Assembly: GCF_037482285.1 (NCBI RefSeq)
Contig: NZ_JBBEYB010000001.1
Location: 62,001 to 126,000 of the forward strand
Source of the DNA: Aquabacterium sp029268225
GTDB lineage: Bacteria > Pseudomonadota > Gammaproteobacteria > Burkholderiales > Burkholderiaceae_C
Length of the DNA stretch: 64,000 nt
Direction: 5' to 3'
Numbering within the stretch: the stretch's first letter is position 1; every line of letters starts with the position of its first letter. Below, piece after piece: positions 15,844-24,228 of the stretch. The position numbers were made by a program, and so were the translations under genes. Under the pieces are notes generated by a model. That model searched no databases. It saw nothing but the letters and a program-made list of their open reading frames with translations, and was not told where the DNA came from.

Positions 15844-17880
15844 ATGCCAGTTCCAACAATGACCGGGTCCGAGACGCCGGTTGCCGTCATCCAGCGCAAC
15901 GGCACGGCGGCCACCTTCCACGCCGACAAAATCGTGGAGGCCATCGCCAGCGCAGGCCGGGCCACCGGGGAGTTCGGGCAGGATCGCGCCCAGGCACTGG
16001 CCGCCCAGGTCGTGGCGAACCTGACCCGCCGCGTGCCCACGGTGGAGCAGGTGCAAGACCAGGTTGAGCGCACCTTGATCGAGGCCGGTCACTTCGACAC
16101 GGCGCGCGCCTACATCGTCTACCGCGAGCAGCACCAGATGCTGCGTGCCGATGCGGCCTGCGCGGTGGACGTCGAGCGCTCGGTCAACGAGTACCTCTCG
16201 CAGCAGGACTGGCGCGTCAACGCCAATGCCAACCAGGGTTACTCGCTGGGCGGGCTGATCCTGAATGTGTCGGGCAAGGTGATCGCCAACTACTGGCTCA
16301 CCCACGTCTACCCGCCCGCCATCGGCGGGGCGCACCGCGAGGCCGACCTCCACATCCACGACCTCGACATGCTCTCGGGCTATTGCGCCGGCTGGTCGTT
16401 GCGCACCCTGCTGCACGAGGGCCTCAACGGTGTGCCCGGCAAGGTGGAGTCGGCGCCCCCTCGGCATCTGTCGAGCGCCATGGGGCAGATGGTCAACTTC
16501 CTGGGCACGCTGCAAAACGAGTGGGCCGGGGCGCAGGCCTTCAGCTCGGTCGACACCTACCTGGCCCCCTACATCCGCAAGGACGCACTGAGCTACGAGG
16601 CCGTGCGCCAGAGCATGCAGGAGCTGGTCTACAACCTCAACGTGCCCTCGCGCTGGGGCACCCAGACGCCGTTCACCAACCTCACCTTTGACTGGGTCTG
16701 CCCGGAGGACCTGCGTGAGCAGGTGCCCGTCATCGGCGGTGAGGAAATGCCCTTTGCCTACGGCGACCTGCAGGCCGAGATGGACATGATCAACCGCGCC
16801 TACATCGAGGTCATGATGCAGGGCGATGCCAAGGGCCGGGCCTTCACCTTCCCCATCCCCACCTACAACATCACCCGCGACTTCGATTGGGCGCACCCCA
16901 ACACCGAGCGCCTGTTCGAGATGACGGCCAAGTACGGCCTGCCCTATTTCCAGAACTTCCTGAACTCGGACCTGGAGCCCAACATGGTCCGCTCGATGTG
17001 CTGCCGCCTGCAGCTGGACCTGCGCGAACTGCTCAAGCGCGGCAATGGCCTGTTTGGCTCGGCCGAGCAGACCGGCTCACTGGGCGTGGTGACCCTCAAC
17101 TGCGCGCGCCTGGGCTATCTGTTCAAGGGCGACGAGGCCGCCTTGCTCGCGCGCACCGACGAGTTGCTGACGCTGGGCAAGGACAGCCTGGAGATCAAGC
17201 GCAAGCTGATCCAACAGCTCATGGATGCGGGCCTGTTCCCCTACACCCGCCGCTACCTCGGCACCTTACGCAACCATTTCTCCACGCTGGGCGTCAACGG
17301 CATCAACGAGATGATCCGCAACTTCAGCGGCGATGCCCACGACATCACAACCCCCTGGGGCGAGGCGTTTGCCGTGCGCTTTCTGGACCACATCCGTGCG
17401 CGCATCACCTGTTTTCAGGAAGAGACCGGGCACCTCTACAACCTCGAAGCCACCCCGGCCGAGGGCACCACCTACCGCTTCGCCAAGGAAGACCGCAAGC
17501 GCTTTGCCGACATCCTGCAGGCCGGCACGGCCGAGCAGCCCTACTACACCAACTCCTCCCAGCTTCCGGTCGGCTTTTGCGACGACCCCTTCGATGCCCT
17601 GGCCCGCCAGGAGGTGCTGCAGTCCAAGTACACCGGCGGCACCGTGCTGCACCTCTACCTGGGCGAGCGGGTGTCCTCGGCGCACGCCTGCAAGGAGCTG
17701 GTGCGGCGCGCCCTGAGCCAGTTCCGGCTGCCCTACATCACGGTCACGCCCACCTTCTCGATCTGTCCGGTTCACGGCTACCTCGCCGGCGAGCACGCGT
17801 TCTGTCCGCGTTGCGACGAAGAGGCCTTGCAGCGCAAGCGCGCCGCCGAGGTCGAACCCCAGGGTTCGATGCCGGTCTGA
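15844..17880 (+). CDS. nrdD: Anaerobic ribonucleoside-triphosphate reductase, large part (lacks glycyl-radical domain)
   Basis: A 678-residue class III ribonucleotide reductase. An ATP-cone (about 12-95) is followed by the ten-stranded barrel (for example LHIHDLDMLSGYCAGWSL, FTFPIPTYNITRDFDW and SMCCRLQLD with candidate active-site cysteines). The zinc-type site is Cys641, His644, Cys654, Cys657. The protein then ends 21 residues later: the glycyl-radical loop usually following the zinc site is absent. That loop is encoded by the next gene (17930). The start is uncertain: ATG 15844 or 15859, neither with a clear binding site. Regulated by two NrdR boxes. Without the small partner this protein should have no radical and no activity. 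Confidence 0.95.
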   Translation: MPVPTMTGSETPVAVIQRNGTAATFHADKIVEAIASAGRATGEFGQDRAQALAAQVVANLTRRVPTVEQVQDQVERTLIEAGHFDTARAYIVYREQHQMLRADAACAVDVERSVNEYLSQQDWRVNANANQGYSLGGLILNVSGKVIANYWLTHVYPPAIGGAHREADLHIHDLDMLSGYCAGWSLRTLLHEGLNGVPGKVESAPPRHLSSAMGQMVNFLGTLQNEWAGAQAFSSVDTYLAPYIRKDALSYEAVRQSMQELVYNLNVPSRWGTQTPFTNLTFDWVCPEDLREQVPVIGGEEMPFAYGDLQAEMDMINRAYIEVMMQGDAKGRAFTFPIPTYNITRDFDWAHPNTERLFEMTAKYGLPYFQNFLNSDLEPNMVRSMCCRLQLDLRELLKRGNGLFGSAEQTGSLGVVTLNCARLGYLFKGDEAALLARTDELLTLGKDSLEIKRKLIQQLMDAGLFPYTRRYLGTLRNHFSTLGVNGINEMIRNFSGDAHDITTPWGEAFAVRFLDHIRARITCFQEETGHLYNLEATPAEGTTYRFAKEDRKRFADILQAGTAEQPYYTNSSQLPVGFCDDPFDALARQEVLQSKYTGGTVLHLYLGERVSSAHACKELVRRALSQFRLPYITVTPTFSICPVHGYLAGEHAFCPRCDEEALQRKRAAEVEPQGSMPV

Positions 17881-17929
17881 CGCACGGGCGTCTGCTTCTT
17901 TCTTTCCATCCTTGTCACAGGAGATCTGC

Positions 17930-18151
17930 ATGCATCCTTCTTACGCCACCCCGTCCACCCATCCGGTCTTGCAAGCGCACGAACGTCAGCGCTGCGAAAT
18001 CTGGACGCGCGTGATGGGCTACCACCGCCCCATGGCGTCCTTCAACACGGGCAAGCAAGGCGAGTTCCACGAACGCGTCTATTTCCGTGAACCCGGGTGT
18101 GCCACTGCGCCGACGCTCGCCGGGCAGGCTCTGGCCGGTGCCGATGCTTGA
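17930..18151 (+). CDS. Separate glycyl-radical domain of anaerobic ribonucleotide reductase
   Basis: A 73-residue protein carrying the missing C-terminal piece of NrdD. The motif RVMGYHRPMASFN (residues 27-39) followed by GKQGEFHER is the class III glycyl-radical loop; Gly30 is the expected radical site. AGGAGA sits 5 bases before the ATG at 17930, the best binding site in this locus. The frame differs from nrdD, and 49 bases including a stop lie between them, so it is made as its own polypeptide. Its stop overlaps the nrdG start by 8 bases. An N-terminal helix (VLQAHERQRCEIW) matches the region that normally links zinc site and loop. Split by evolution is more likely than by sequencing error. 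Confidence 0.88.
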   Translation: MHPSYATPSTHPVLQAHERQRCEIWTRVMGYHRPMASFNTGKQGEFHERVYFREPGCATAPTLAGQALAGADA

Positions 18152-18836
18152 GGTTGGAGGCTTCACGCCGCTGAGCACTACCGACTGGCCGGACCGGCTG
18201 GTCGCGGTGGTGTTCGTGCAGGGCTGCCCCTGGCGCTGTCACTACTGCCACAACGCCGACCTGCAGCCCAGGTCGGGGGCGCCACAAGGGGCTTGGGTCC
18301 AAGCCCTCGACCTGTTGCGCCGTCGGCAGGGCTTGCTTGATGGGGTGGTGTTCAGCGGTGGCGAGCCCACGCTGGATCCGTCCTTGCCGCAGGCCATGTC
18401 GGCGGTGCGGGCGCTGGGCTTTCAGGTGGGCTTGCACACCGCCGGCATCTACCCCGATCGCCTGCAGGCCGTGCTGCCGCTGGTTGATTGGGTGGGGTTC
18501 GATCTCAAGGCGGCATGGGCTGATTACGAACGCGTCACTGCTGTGCCACGCAGTGGCGAGGCGGTACAAAACAGCCTGAACCGGGTGATGACCGAGGTGC
18601 GCGAGCGCGGCATCGGGTGCGAGATCCGCACCACCTGGCACCCGGCACTCCATGACGACCACGCGATGGGCAAGCTGGGTGCGCAGTTGGCGGCGTGCGG
18701 GGTGCGCGAGTGGGTCTGGCAGACCTGCCGACCGACACCCGCCATGCCCATTGAGCTGGCCGCCGCTTGCCGGGAACCCAGCACAGCCCTGTTGGGTCGC
18801 ATGGCCCAGTGCGGGATGCGCGTGGTGCTGCGCTAG
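18144..18836 (+). CDS. nrdG: Anaerobic ribonucleotide reductase activating protein (radical SAM)
   Basis: A 230-residue radical SAM enzyme that generates the glycyl radical on NrdD. The CxxxCxxC cluster motif is Cys28, Cys32, Cys35 in QGCPWRCHYCHN; GGEPTL (about 74-79) is the SAM-binding strand. I start it at ATG 18144, which overlaps the stop of the glycyl-radical-domain gene (ATGCTTGA), so the substrate domain and its activase are translationally coupled. At 230 residues it is longer than E. coli NrdG and is the pyruvate-formate-lyase-activase-like type often paired with NrdD. Confidence 0.92.
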   Translation: MLEVGGFTPLSTTDWPDRLVAVVFVQGCPWRCHYCHNADLQPRSGAPQGAWVQALDLLRRRQGLLDGVVFSGGEPTLDPSLPQAMSAVRALGFQVGLHTAGIYPDRLQAVLPLVDWVGFDLKAAWADYERVTAVPRSGEAVQNSLNRVMTEVRERGIGCEIRTTWHPALHDDHAMGKLGAQLAACGVREWVWQTCRPTPAMPIELAAACREPSTALLGRMAQCGMRVVLR

Positions 18837-18843
18837 CCCTCGC

Positions 18844-20469
18844 TCACTGATTCGACAGGCTCAGGCCCGCATGCTCACGCAGCGGGTGGAAGTGCACCTG
18901 CGGATGGCGCTCGGCCGTCAGGCGCAGGTCATAGGCCGAGGTCATCATGTAGGCCAGGGTGTCGGCGGCGTCCAGCGCCAACTTCGACGCGTTCTCGTCA
19001 CAGAACTTCTTCATGGCCTCGGGGGTGTCGGCCGTGATCCAGCGCGCACCCACGAAGCGGCAGGGCATCAGGCGGATGTCGACGCTGTACTCGGCCTTGA
19101 GGCGGTGCTGCACCACTTCGAACTGCAGTTGACCGACAGCGCCCAGCAGCATTGAGCCGCCCACTTCCGGACGGAACACCTGGATGGCGCCTTCTTCGCC
19201 CAACTGCATCAAACCTGCCTGCAATTGCTTGGACTTCATCGGGTTGGCCAGTTCCACCGTCTGGAACAGCTCGGGTGCGAAGAAGGGCAGGCCGGTGTAC
19301 TGCAGGTTGATGCCATCGGTGATGGTGTCGCCCAGCTGCACGCCGCCGTGGGTGGTGAAGCCGATGATGTCGCCGGCAAAGGCCTCGTCCACGGCTTCAC
19401 GGCGCTGCGACAGGAAGGTCACCACCGACGTGGGACGCAGCTCCTTGCCGGAACGCTGCACCTTGAGCTTCATGCCTGGGGTGTACTTGCCCGAGCACAC
19501 GCGCACGAAGGCGATGCGGTCACGGTGCGACGGGTCCATGTTGGCCTGCACCTTGAAGACCACGCCGGAGAAGTTCTCCATCTCGGGCAGGATTTCCTTG
19601 TGCGAGCCGTCCTTCTCGGTGCTGAAGCGCGGACGGGGCGAGGGCGCCAGGTCCACCAGGGCGTCGAGCACCTCCTGCACGCCGAAGTTGTTCACGGCCG
19701 AGCCGAAGAACACGGGCGTCTGCTTGGCAGACAGGAAGGCTTCCAGGTCGAACGCCGGCGCGGCCTCGGCCATCAGCTCCATGTTCTGCTCGGCCAGCTC
19801 CCAGTCGTGGCCGAAGCGGGCGTGCAGCTTGTCTCGCTCGCTCAGCGACACCACCTCGTCGTCTTCGCCGCGCTTGTCGGCGCCGGCGTCGAACAGGCGC
19901 ATGCTTTGCGTGCGCAGGTTGACGATGCCGCCGAAGGTCTTGCCCTGGCCCACCGGCCAGGTCATGGGCACGCAGGGCATGCCCAGCTCCTGCTCGACTT
20001 CATCGAGCAGTTCGAGCGGGTCGCGGCCTTCGCGGTCCATCTTGTTGACAAAGGTGATGATGGGCGTGTCACGCTGGCGGCACACCTCGATCAGGCGCTT
20101 GGTCTGCGCTTCCACGCCGTTGGCCGCGTCGATCACCATCAGGGCCGAGTCCACGGCGGTCAGCACGCGGTAGGTGTCTTCCGAGAAGTCCTTGTGGCCG
20201 GGGGTGTCGAGCAGGTTGACCACATGTTCGCGGTAGAGCATCTGCATCACGCTGGAGGCCACCGAGATGCCGCGCTGCTTTTCGATTTCCATCCAGTCCG
20301 ACGTGGCATGGCGCGAGGCCTTGCGGCCCTTGACGGCCCCGGCGATGTGGATGGCGCCAGAGAACAGCAGCAACTTTTCCGTCAGCGTGGTTTTACCCGC
20401 GTCAGGGTGGGAAATGATCGCAAAGGTGCGACGGCGGCTGGTTTCTGGGGCAAAAACTGAGGTGGTCAC
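18844..20469 (-). CDS. prfC: Peptide chain release factor 3
   Basis: A 541-residue GTPase that removes RF1/RF2 from the ribosome after termination. GTP motifs are intact: HPDAGKTTLTEK (P-loop), DTPGHKDFSEDTYR (switch II region) and NKMDREGRDP. Domains II and III of the translation factor fold follow. It begins with GTG (MTTSVFAPETSRRRTF); GGAGCC lies upstream. It is convergent with nrdG with only 7 bases between. Confidence 0.97.
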   Translation of the reverse strand: MTTSVFAPETSRRRTFAIISHPDAGKTTLTEKLLLFSGAIHIAGAVKGRKASRHATSDWMEIEKQRGISVASSVMQMLYREHVVNLLDTPGHKDFSEDTYRVLTAVDSALMVIDAANGVEAQTKRLIEVCRQRDTPIITFVNKMDREGRDPLELLDEVEQELGMPCVPMTWPVGQGKTFGGIVNLRTQSMRLFDAGADKRGEDDEVVSLSERDKLHARFGHDWELAEQNMELMAEAAPAFDLEAFLSAKQTPVFFGSAVNNFGVQEVLDALVDLAPSPRPRFSTEKDGSHKEILPEMENFSGVVFKVQANMDPSHRDRIAFVRVCSGKYTPGMKLKVQRSGKELRPTSVVTFLSQRREAVDEAFAGDIIGFTTHGGVQLGDTITDGINLQYTGLPFFAPELFQTVELANPMKSKQLQAGLMQLGEEGAIQVFRPEVGGSMLLGAVGQLQFEVVQHRLKAEYSVDIRLMPCRFVGARWITADTPEAMKKFCDENASKLALDAADTLAYMMTSAYDLRLTAERHPQVHFHPLREHAGLSLSNQ

Positions 20470-20534
20470 GGCAAGCTGGCTCCGGCGAAGCCCGACATGC
20501 TAGCCGATTCGCTCCCGACGGTCATCCCTGGCGG

Positions 20535-23500
20535 TCACCTGCGCGCCGCCAGGCCGAGCAGCTGGCTCAGGGGCTCCGGGCGGTGGATCAGGTAGCCCTG
20601 GGCGTAGTCCACCCCCAACTCCAGCAACTCCTGCAAGATGGGGTCGTTCTCGACGAATTCACCGACGGTCTTCAGCCCCATCACCCGGGCGACGTCGCAG
20701 AAGCAGCGCACGGCGGCGCGGTCGAGCGGATCGTGCACCACGTCCTTGATGAACTGGCCGTCGATTTTCAGGTAGTCGACCTGCAGCGCCTTCAGGTAGC
20801 CAAAGGACGAGGAGCCGGCGCCGAAGTCGTCCAGCGCCAGACGCATGCCCAGGCGGCGCATGTCCTGCACGAAGCTGCCGGCCTCGGCCAGCTTGGTGAT
20901 GGCCGCGGTTTCGGTGATCTCGAAACACAGCTTGCTCAGGTCCACCGGCTGGCTCTCGATGAGTTCGAGCACGTAGCGCTGGAAGGCCGGGTCGGCAATC
21001 GACTGGCCCGAGAGGTTGACGGCCAGCGTGTGAACCGCGGTGAGGGCCGGGTGGCGCGAGGCCAGCAGGGCGAACACCTGGCGCACCACCCAGCGGTCGA
21101 TGCGCGAGGCCAGCTGGAAGCGTTCGGCAGCGGGCAAGAAGGCGCCGGGCGGGATGACGGCGCCATCGTGTTCCTGCAGGCGAATCAAGACTTCGCAGCG
21201 CAGCCCCTCGCCATTGGGTCGGATGGGGGCAATGCGCTGACCGTAGAGCACGAAGCGGTCTTCGTCGAGGGCCTGCTCCAGGCGTGTCGCCCACTGCATT
21301 TCGCCCTTGCGGGTGCGCATGGTCTGGTCGGTGTCGAACCACAGGTGCACACGGTTGCGGCCTGCTTCTTTGGCGGCATAGCAGGAGGTGTCGGCGGCCT
21401 GCATGATGGCGTCACTGTTGCTCCAGCGCTTGTCCAGGGGCACCAGACCGATGCTGGTGCCGATGCGGAAACGCCGACCTTCGTGCACGAAGCGGAATTC
21501 TTCCATCTGGTCGCAAATCTTTTGCGCGACCCGCTCGGCCTGCTCGACGCTGCAGTGTTCCAGGATCACCCCGAACTCATCGCCGCCCAGACGCGCCAGC
21601 GTGTCGCGTGAGCGCACACAGCTGTGCAGCAACTCGGTGACCTGGCGCAGCAACTGGTCGCCCACGGCGTGGCCGCAGGCATCGTTGACCAGCTTGAACT
21701 GGTCGAGGTCGATGTACATCAGCGCGTGTTCGCTGCCGCGCTGTTGGCTGTCGCTCAGGGCACGCTGCAGGCGCGACTCGAACTCGCTGCGGTTGACCAG
21801 GCCGGTCAGCTCGTCGTGGGTGGCTCGGAAGCTCATTTCGTGGCCCATGCGCCGCTGCTCGGTCACGTCATGGAAGACCAGCACGACGCCCAGCACCTGC
21901 CCCTGGGCATCGCGGATCGGGGCGGCCGAGTCCTCGATGCCGTAGGTACGGCCATCGCGCGCAATCAGCTGGGTCAGGGTGAGCCGCTCATCGTCGGGGG
22001 TGTCGACCAGGCAGCGGCTGACCGGGCACATCTCGGGCGCGCCGGTGGCTTCGTCCACGATGTGGAAAACCGCGCTCAGCGGTTGGCCGGCGGCCTCGGC
22101 GTTGCCCCAGCCCGTCATGCGCTCGGCCACCGGGTTGAGCCATTGGACCCGACCACGGGCGTCGGTGGTGATCACGGCGTCCCCGATCGAATGCAAGGTG
22201 ACCCTCAGCAATTCGTGTTTTTCGGCCAACTCGCGTTCCATGCGCTTGCGCTCGGTGACGTCGTAGTTGGTGCCCAGCATGCGCAGCGGGTGCCCTTCGC
22301 TGTCGTAGAACACGGTGGCGCTGGCGTTCACATCGTGGATGCGTCCGTCGCCGTGAACGATGCGGAAGTCGAAGTTCATCGGTCGACCGGTGGCGATGGC
22401 CTGGGCCATTTCGGCCTGGCAGCGTGCCAGATCATCGGGGTGCACGGCGCGCTGCCAGTCTTCCGCGCGGCCTTCGAAGGTGGCCGGTTCCACGCCGAAG
22501 ATCTTGAACATCATCTCGCTCCAGGTCAGCCGGCCATTCACCAGGTCCAGCTCCCAGATGCCAATCCCGTTGACCCGGGTGGCCAGTGCCAGGCGCTCCT
22601 GGTTGGCACGCAAAGCCGCCTCCACGGCGTGCTTCTCGGTGACGTCTTCCAGGATGGCCAGCGAGCGCAGCGGGCGTCCTTGTTCGTCGCGCTCCATCGT
22701 GGCCGACAGCAGCACATCGATCAAGGTGCCATCCTTGCGCACCATCTGGTATTCGATGTTCTCGCAACGCCCTTCACGCAGGTAGCGGGGCAACACCACA
22801 TTGCGTGCGTAGGCGTGTGATTCCGGCGTGAGGAATTCGGCCGAGTTGCGGCCAATCACTTCGCTGCGGCTGTATCCCATCTTGGTCAGCCAGGTGTCGC
22901 TGACCGTGAGCAGGCGACCTTGTGCATCGATCGAATGCAGCATGGCCGGCGTGGACTCGTACAGGGAGCGCAAGCGTGCCTGGCTTTCCTTGAGCGAGCG
23001 CTCCGTGAGCTTGCGCTCGGTGATGTCGCGTCCCACCGAGTGCACGGCCCACACCCGTCCCTGTCCGTCCGTCAGGGGGTGGTGGGTCCAGCTGGTCCAG
23101 CGCACCTGCCCGTCAGGGGTCGGCTCGCGCACCTCGCTGCCCAACACCAGTCGGTGGGCGCACACCGCCGCCACCTGCGAGGCGACGGCGTCGCGGTCAG
23201 CGGGGGGGAGGTGCTCGAACAGGCTGCTGCCGATCAGGGCGTCAGGTGGCCGGCCCACGTGCGCGGCGTAAGCTGGGTTGACAAATGTCAGGCGGCCTTC
23301 CGGGCTGGCCAGGCAGACCTGATCGGTCTGGCTGTCGACGATGGCACGGTAGCAATCGAGCTCGCTGGGCGTGTGGTGGAAGGCCCCCAGGTCCTCGGGA
23401 TGGCTGTGGGGCAGTGACAGGCCCAAGGTCTGTGCCAAGGCGCTGAGCTGGGCCTGGGTGGCTGCATCCAGGTCACGGGGGCAGGTGTCCATCACGCACA

Positions 23501-23882
23501 GCGTGCCAATGGGCTGACCGTGGGGGCCACGCAAGGCCAGGCCTGCGTAAAAACGGATGCCCGCCGGACCGGTGGCCAGCCAGTCGCTGGCCCAGCCCGG
23601 CGTGGCGGCCACGTCGGGCACCATCCGCAGGCCGGTGTGGTTCAGCGTGTCGATCGTCCAGGCCAGGTGAGGCAAGGGCGCGCCGGGTTCACCGAGGCCG
23701 ACCTGGGCGAGCAGGTGCTGGCGCTGGGGGGTGACCAGGCTGATGAGCGCAATCGGGGTGTCGCAGACGGTGCAGGCGAGCGCCGCCAGGGCGGTGAGTC
23801 CGGCATCGGGCACGACGGTGCCCGCGCCCGAAACCGGGGGCCTGAGGGCATCGTCATGGGGCCATTGAGCGAGCATTGTCAT
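20535..23882 (-). CDS. GAF-PAS-GGDEF-EAL cyclic-di-GMP signalling protein
   Basis: A 1115-residue cytoplasmic sensor. A GAF domain at about 20-165 precedes four PAS domains with their PAC segments (about 170-295, 300-420, 425-550 and 555-685), then GGDEF (about 690-850) and EAL (about 860-1110). The cyclase motif RLGGDEFGVI is intact. The phosphodiesterase motif reads EVL instead of EAL, but the Glu is kept, as are VNLSG, EITET, LDDFGAG, LKIDGQF and the EFVE glutamate, so hydrolysis is plausible. Both activities could be present. No membrane segment. A promoter of its own is expected in the 346-base gap before ahcY. Confidence 0.93.
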   Translation of the reverse strand: MTMLAQWPHDDALRPPVSGAGTVVPDAGLTALAALACTVCDTPIALISLVTPQRQHLLAQVGLGEPGAPLPHLAWTIDTLNHTGLRMVPDVAATPGWASDWLATGPAGIRFYAGLALRGPHGQPIGTLCVMDTCPRDLDAATQAQLSALAQTLGLSLPHSHPEDLGAFHHTPSELDCYRAIVDSQTDQVCLASPEGRLTFVNPAYAAHVGRPPDALIGSSLFEHLPPADRDAVASQVAAVCAHRLVLGSEVREPTPDGQVRWTSWTHHPLTDGQGRVWAVHSVGRDITERKLTERSLKESQARLRSLYESTPAMLHSIDAQGRLLTVSDTWLTKMGYSRSEVIGRNSAEFLTPESHAYARNVVLPRYLREGRCENIEYQMVRKDGTLIDVLLSATMERDEQGRPLRSLAILEDVTEKHAVEAALRANQERLALATRVNGIGIWELDLVNGRLTWSEMMFKIFGVEPATFEGRAEDWQRAVHPDDLARCQAEMAQAIATGRPMNFDFRIVHGDGRIHDVNASATVFYDSEGHPLRMLGTNYDVTERKRMERELAEKHELLRVTLHSIGDAVITTDARGRVQWLNPVAERMTGWGNAEAAGQPLSAVFHIVDEATGAPEMCPVSRCLVDTPDDERLTLTQLIARDGRTYGIEDSAAPIRDAQGQVLGVVLVFHDVTEQRRMGHEMSFRATHDELTGLVNRSEFESRLQRALSDSQQRGSEHALMYIDLDQFKLVNDACGHAVGDQLLRQVTELLHSCVRSRDTLARLGGDEFGVILEHCSVEQAERVAQKICDQMEEFRFVHEGRRFRIGTSIGLVPLDKRWSNSDAIMQAADTSCYAAKEAGRNRVHLWFDTDQTMRTRKGEMQWATRLEQALDEDRFVLYGQRIAPIRPNGEGLRCEVLIRLQEHDGAVIPPGAFLPAAERFQLASRIDRWVVRQVFALLASRHPALTAVHTLAVNLSGQSIADPAFQRYVLELIESQPVDLSKLCFEITETAAITKLAEAGSFVQDMRRLGMRLALDDFGAGSSSFGYLKALQVDYLKIDGQFIKDVVHDPLDRAAVRCFCDVARVMGLKTVGEFVENDPILQELLELGVDYAQGYLIHRPEPLSQLLGLAARR

Positions 23883-24062
23883 CGCGTGTCATGTTAGCCG
23901 TGTCGTCGAATGCCACCGTCGGTGTCTGCCCGCATGTCCGGTGTCTTTGGTGTCCAAATGTGCGACCCGCAGGACGAAACTGGGGTCAAAGCCCCTGCAA
24001 GCGCACCGATTTCCGGCTCAAACCCACACAGTCGGGGGGGGCTCGCTTTATACTGGCGTCCG
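23883..24062. other. Intergenic region between GGDEF-EAL gene and ahcY riboswitch
   Basis: Together with the riboswitch this makes the only gene-free stretch over 300 bases in the window. Apart from the ahcY promoter it holds a GGGG(TCAAAG)CCCC hairpin near 23981-23994 with no T run, and presumably the promoter of the divergent GGDEF-EAL gene, which I cannot place. Confidence 0.5.
24026..24054 (+). promoter_or_regulatory. Probable promoter of the ahcY unit
   Basis: TATACT at 24049-24054 is a strong -10. No good -35 is seen (CACACA near 24026). Transcription would start at about 24061, right where the riboswitch P1 stem begins, which supports the assignment. Confidence 0.6.
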
Positions 24063-24137
24063 CTTTCGAGGAGCGTTGCAAGGTCCACCTCCGGATCCCA
24101 GGCTCGAAAGACTTGTCTTCTGCAACGGCGCTCACCC
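24063..24137 (+). ncRNA. SAH riboswitch upstream of ahcY
   Basis: The leader matches the S-adenosylhomocysteine riboswitch in sequence and fold. P1 pairs CTTTCGAG (24063-24070) with CTCGAAAG (24103-24110), eight perfect pairs. The conserved GAGCGTTGCAA follows P1, CCAGG precedes its 3' strand, and AACGGCGCTCAC (24124-24135) is the conserved 3' segment. The pseudoknot pairs GAGCG (24071-24075) with CGCTC (24129-24133). Known members switch ahcY on when SAH builds up. Here it should control ahcY, tlyA and metF together. Confidence 0.92.
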
Positions 24138-24158
24138 GCATGTGTCCCGCTGGGTGAG
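24131..24158 (+). promoter_or_regulatory. Hairpin competing with the SAH riboswitch pseudoknot (expression platform)
   Basis: CTCACCC (24131-24137) pairs perfectly with GGGTGAG (24152-24158). Its left arm shares CTC with the pseudoknot strand 24129-24133, so the two folds exclude each other. A T-rich stretch with TTTTT follows at about 24176. This fits a terminator-like off state that SAH binding would prevent. The T run is some way from the stem, so a classical terminator is not certain. Confidence 0.6.
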
Positions 24159-24228
24159 TGGTATCTCTCTGTGTCTTTTTGACCCCCGGTAGCGCACGGC
24201 GGCTTCTGAACGTTGAGGAGCTTTGTCC

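Noticed and set aside
17860..17940. Sequencing frameshift joining nrdD to the glycyl-radical gene
   Set aside because: A stop, 49 bases, an AGGAGA site and a new ATG lie between; a single-base change would not give a normal-looking protein across the gap. Kept as a possible refutation of the split-enzyme finding.
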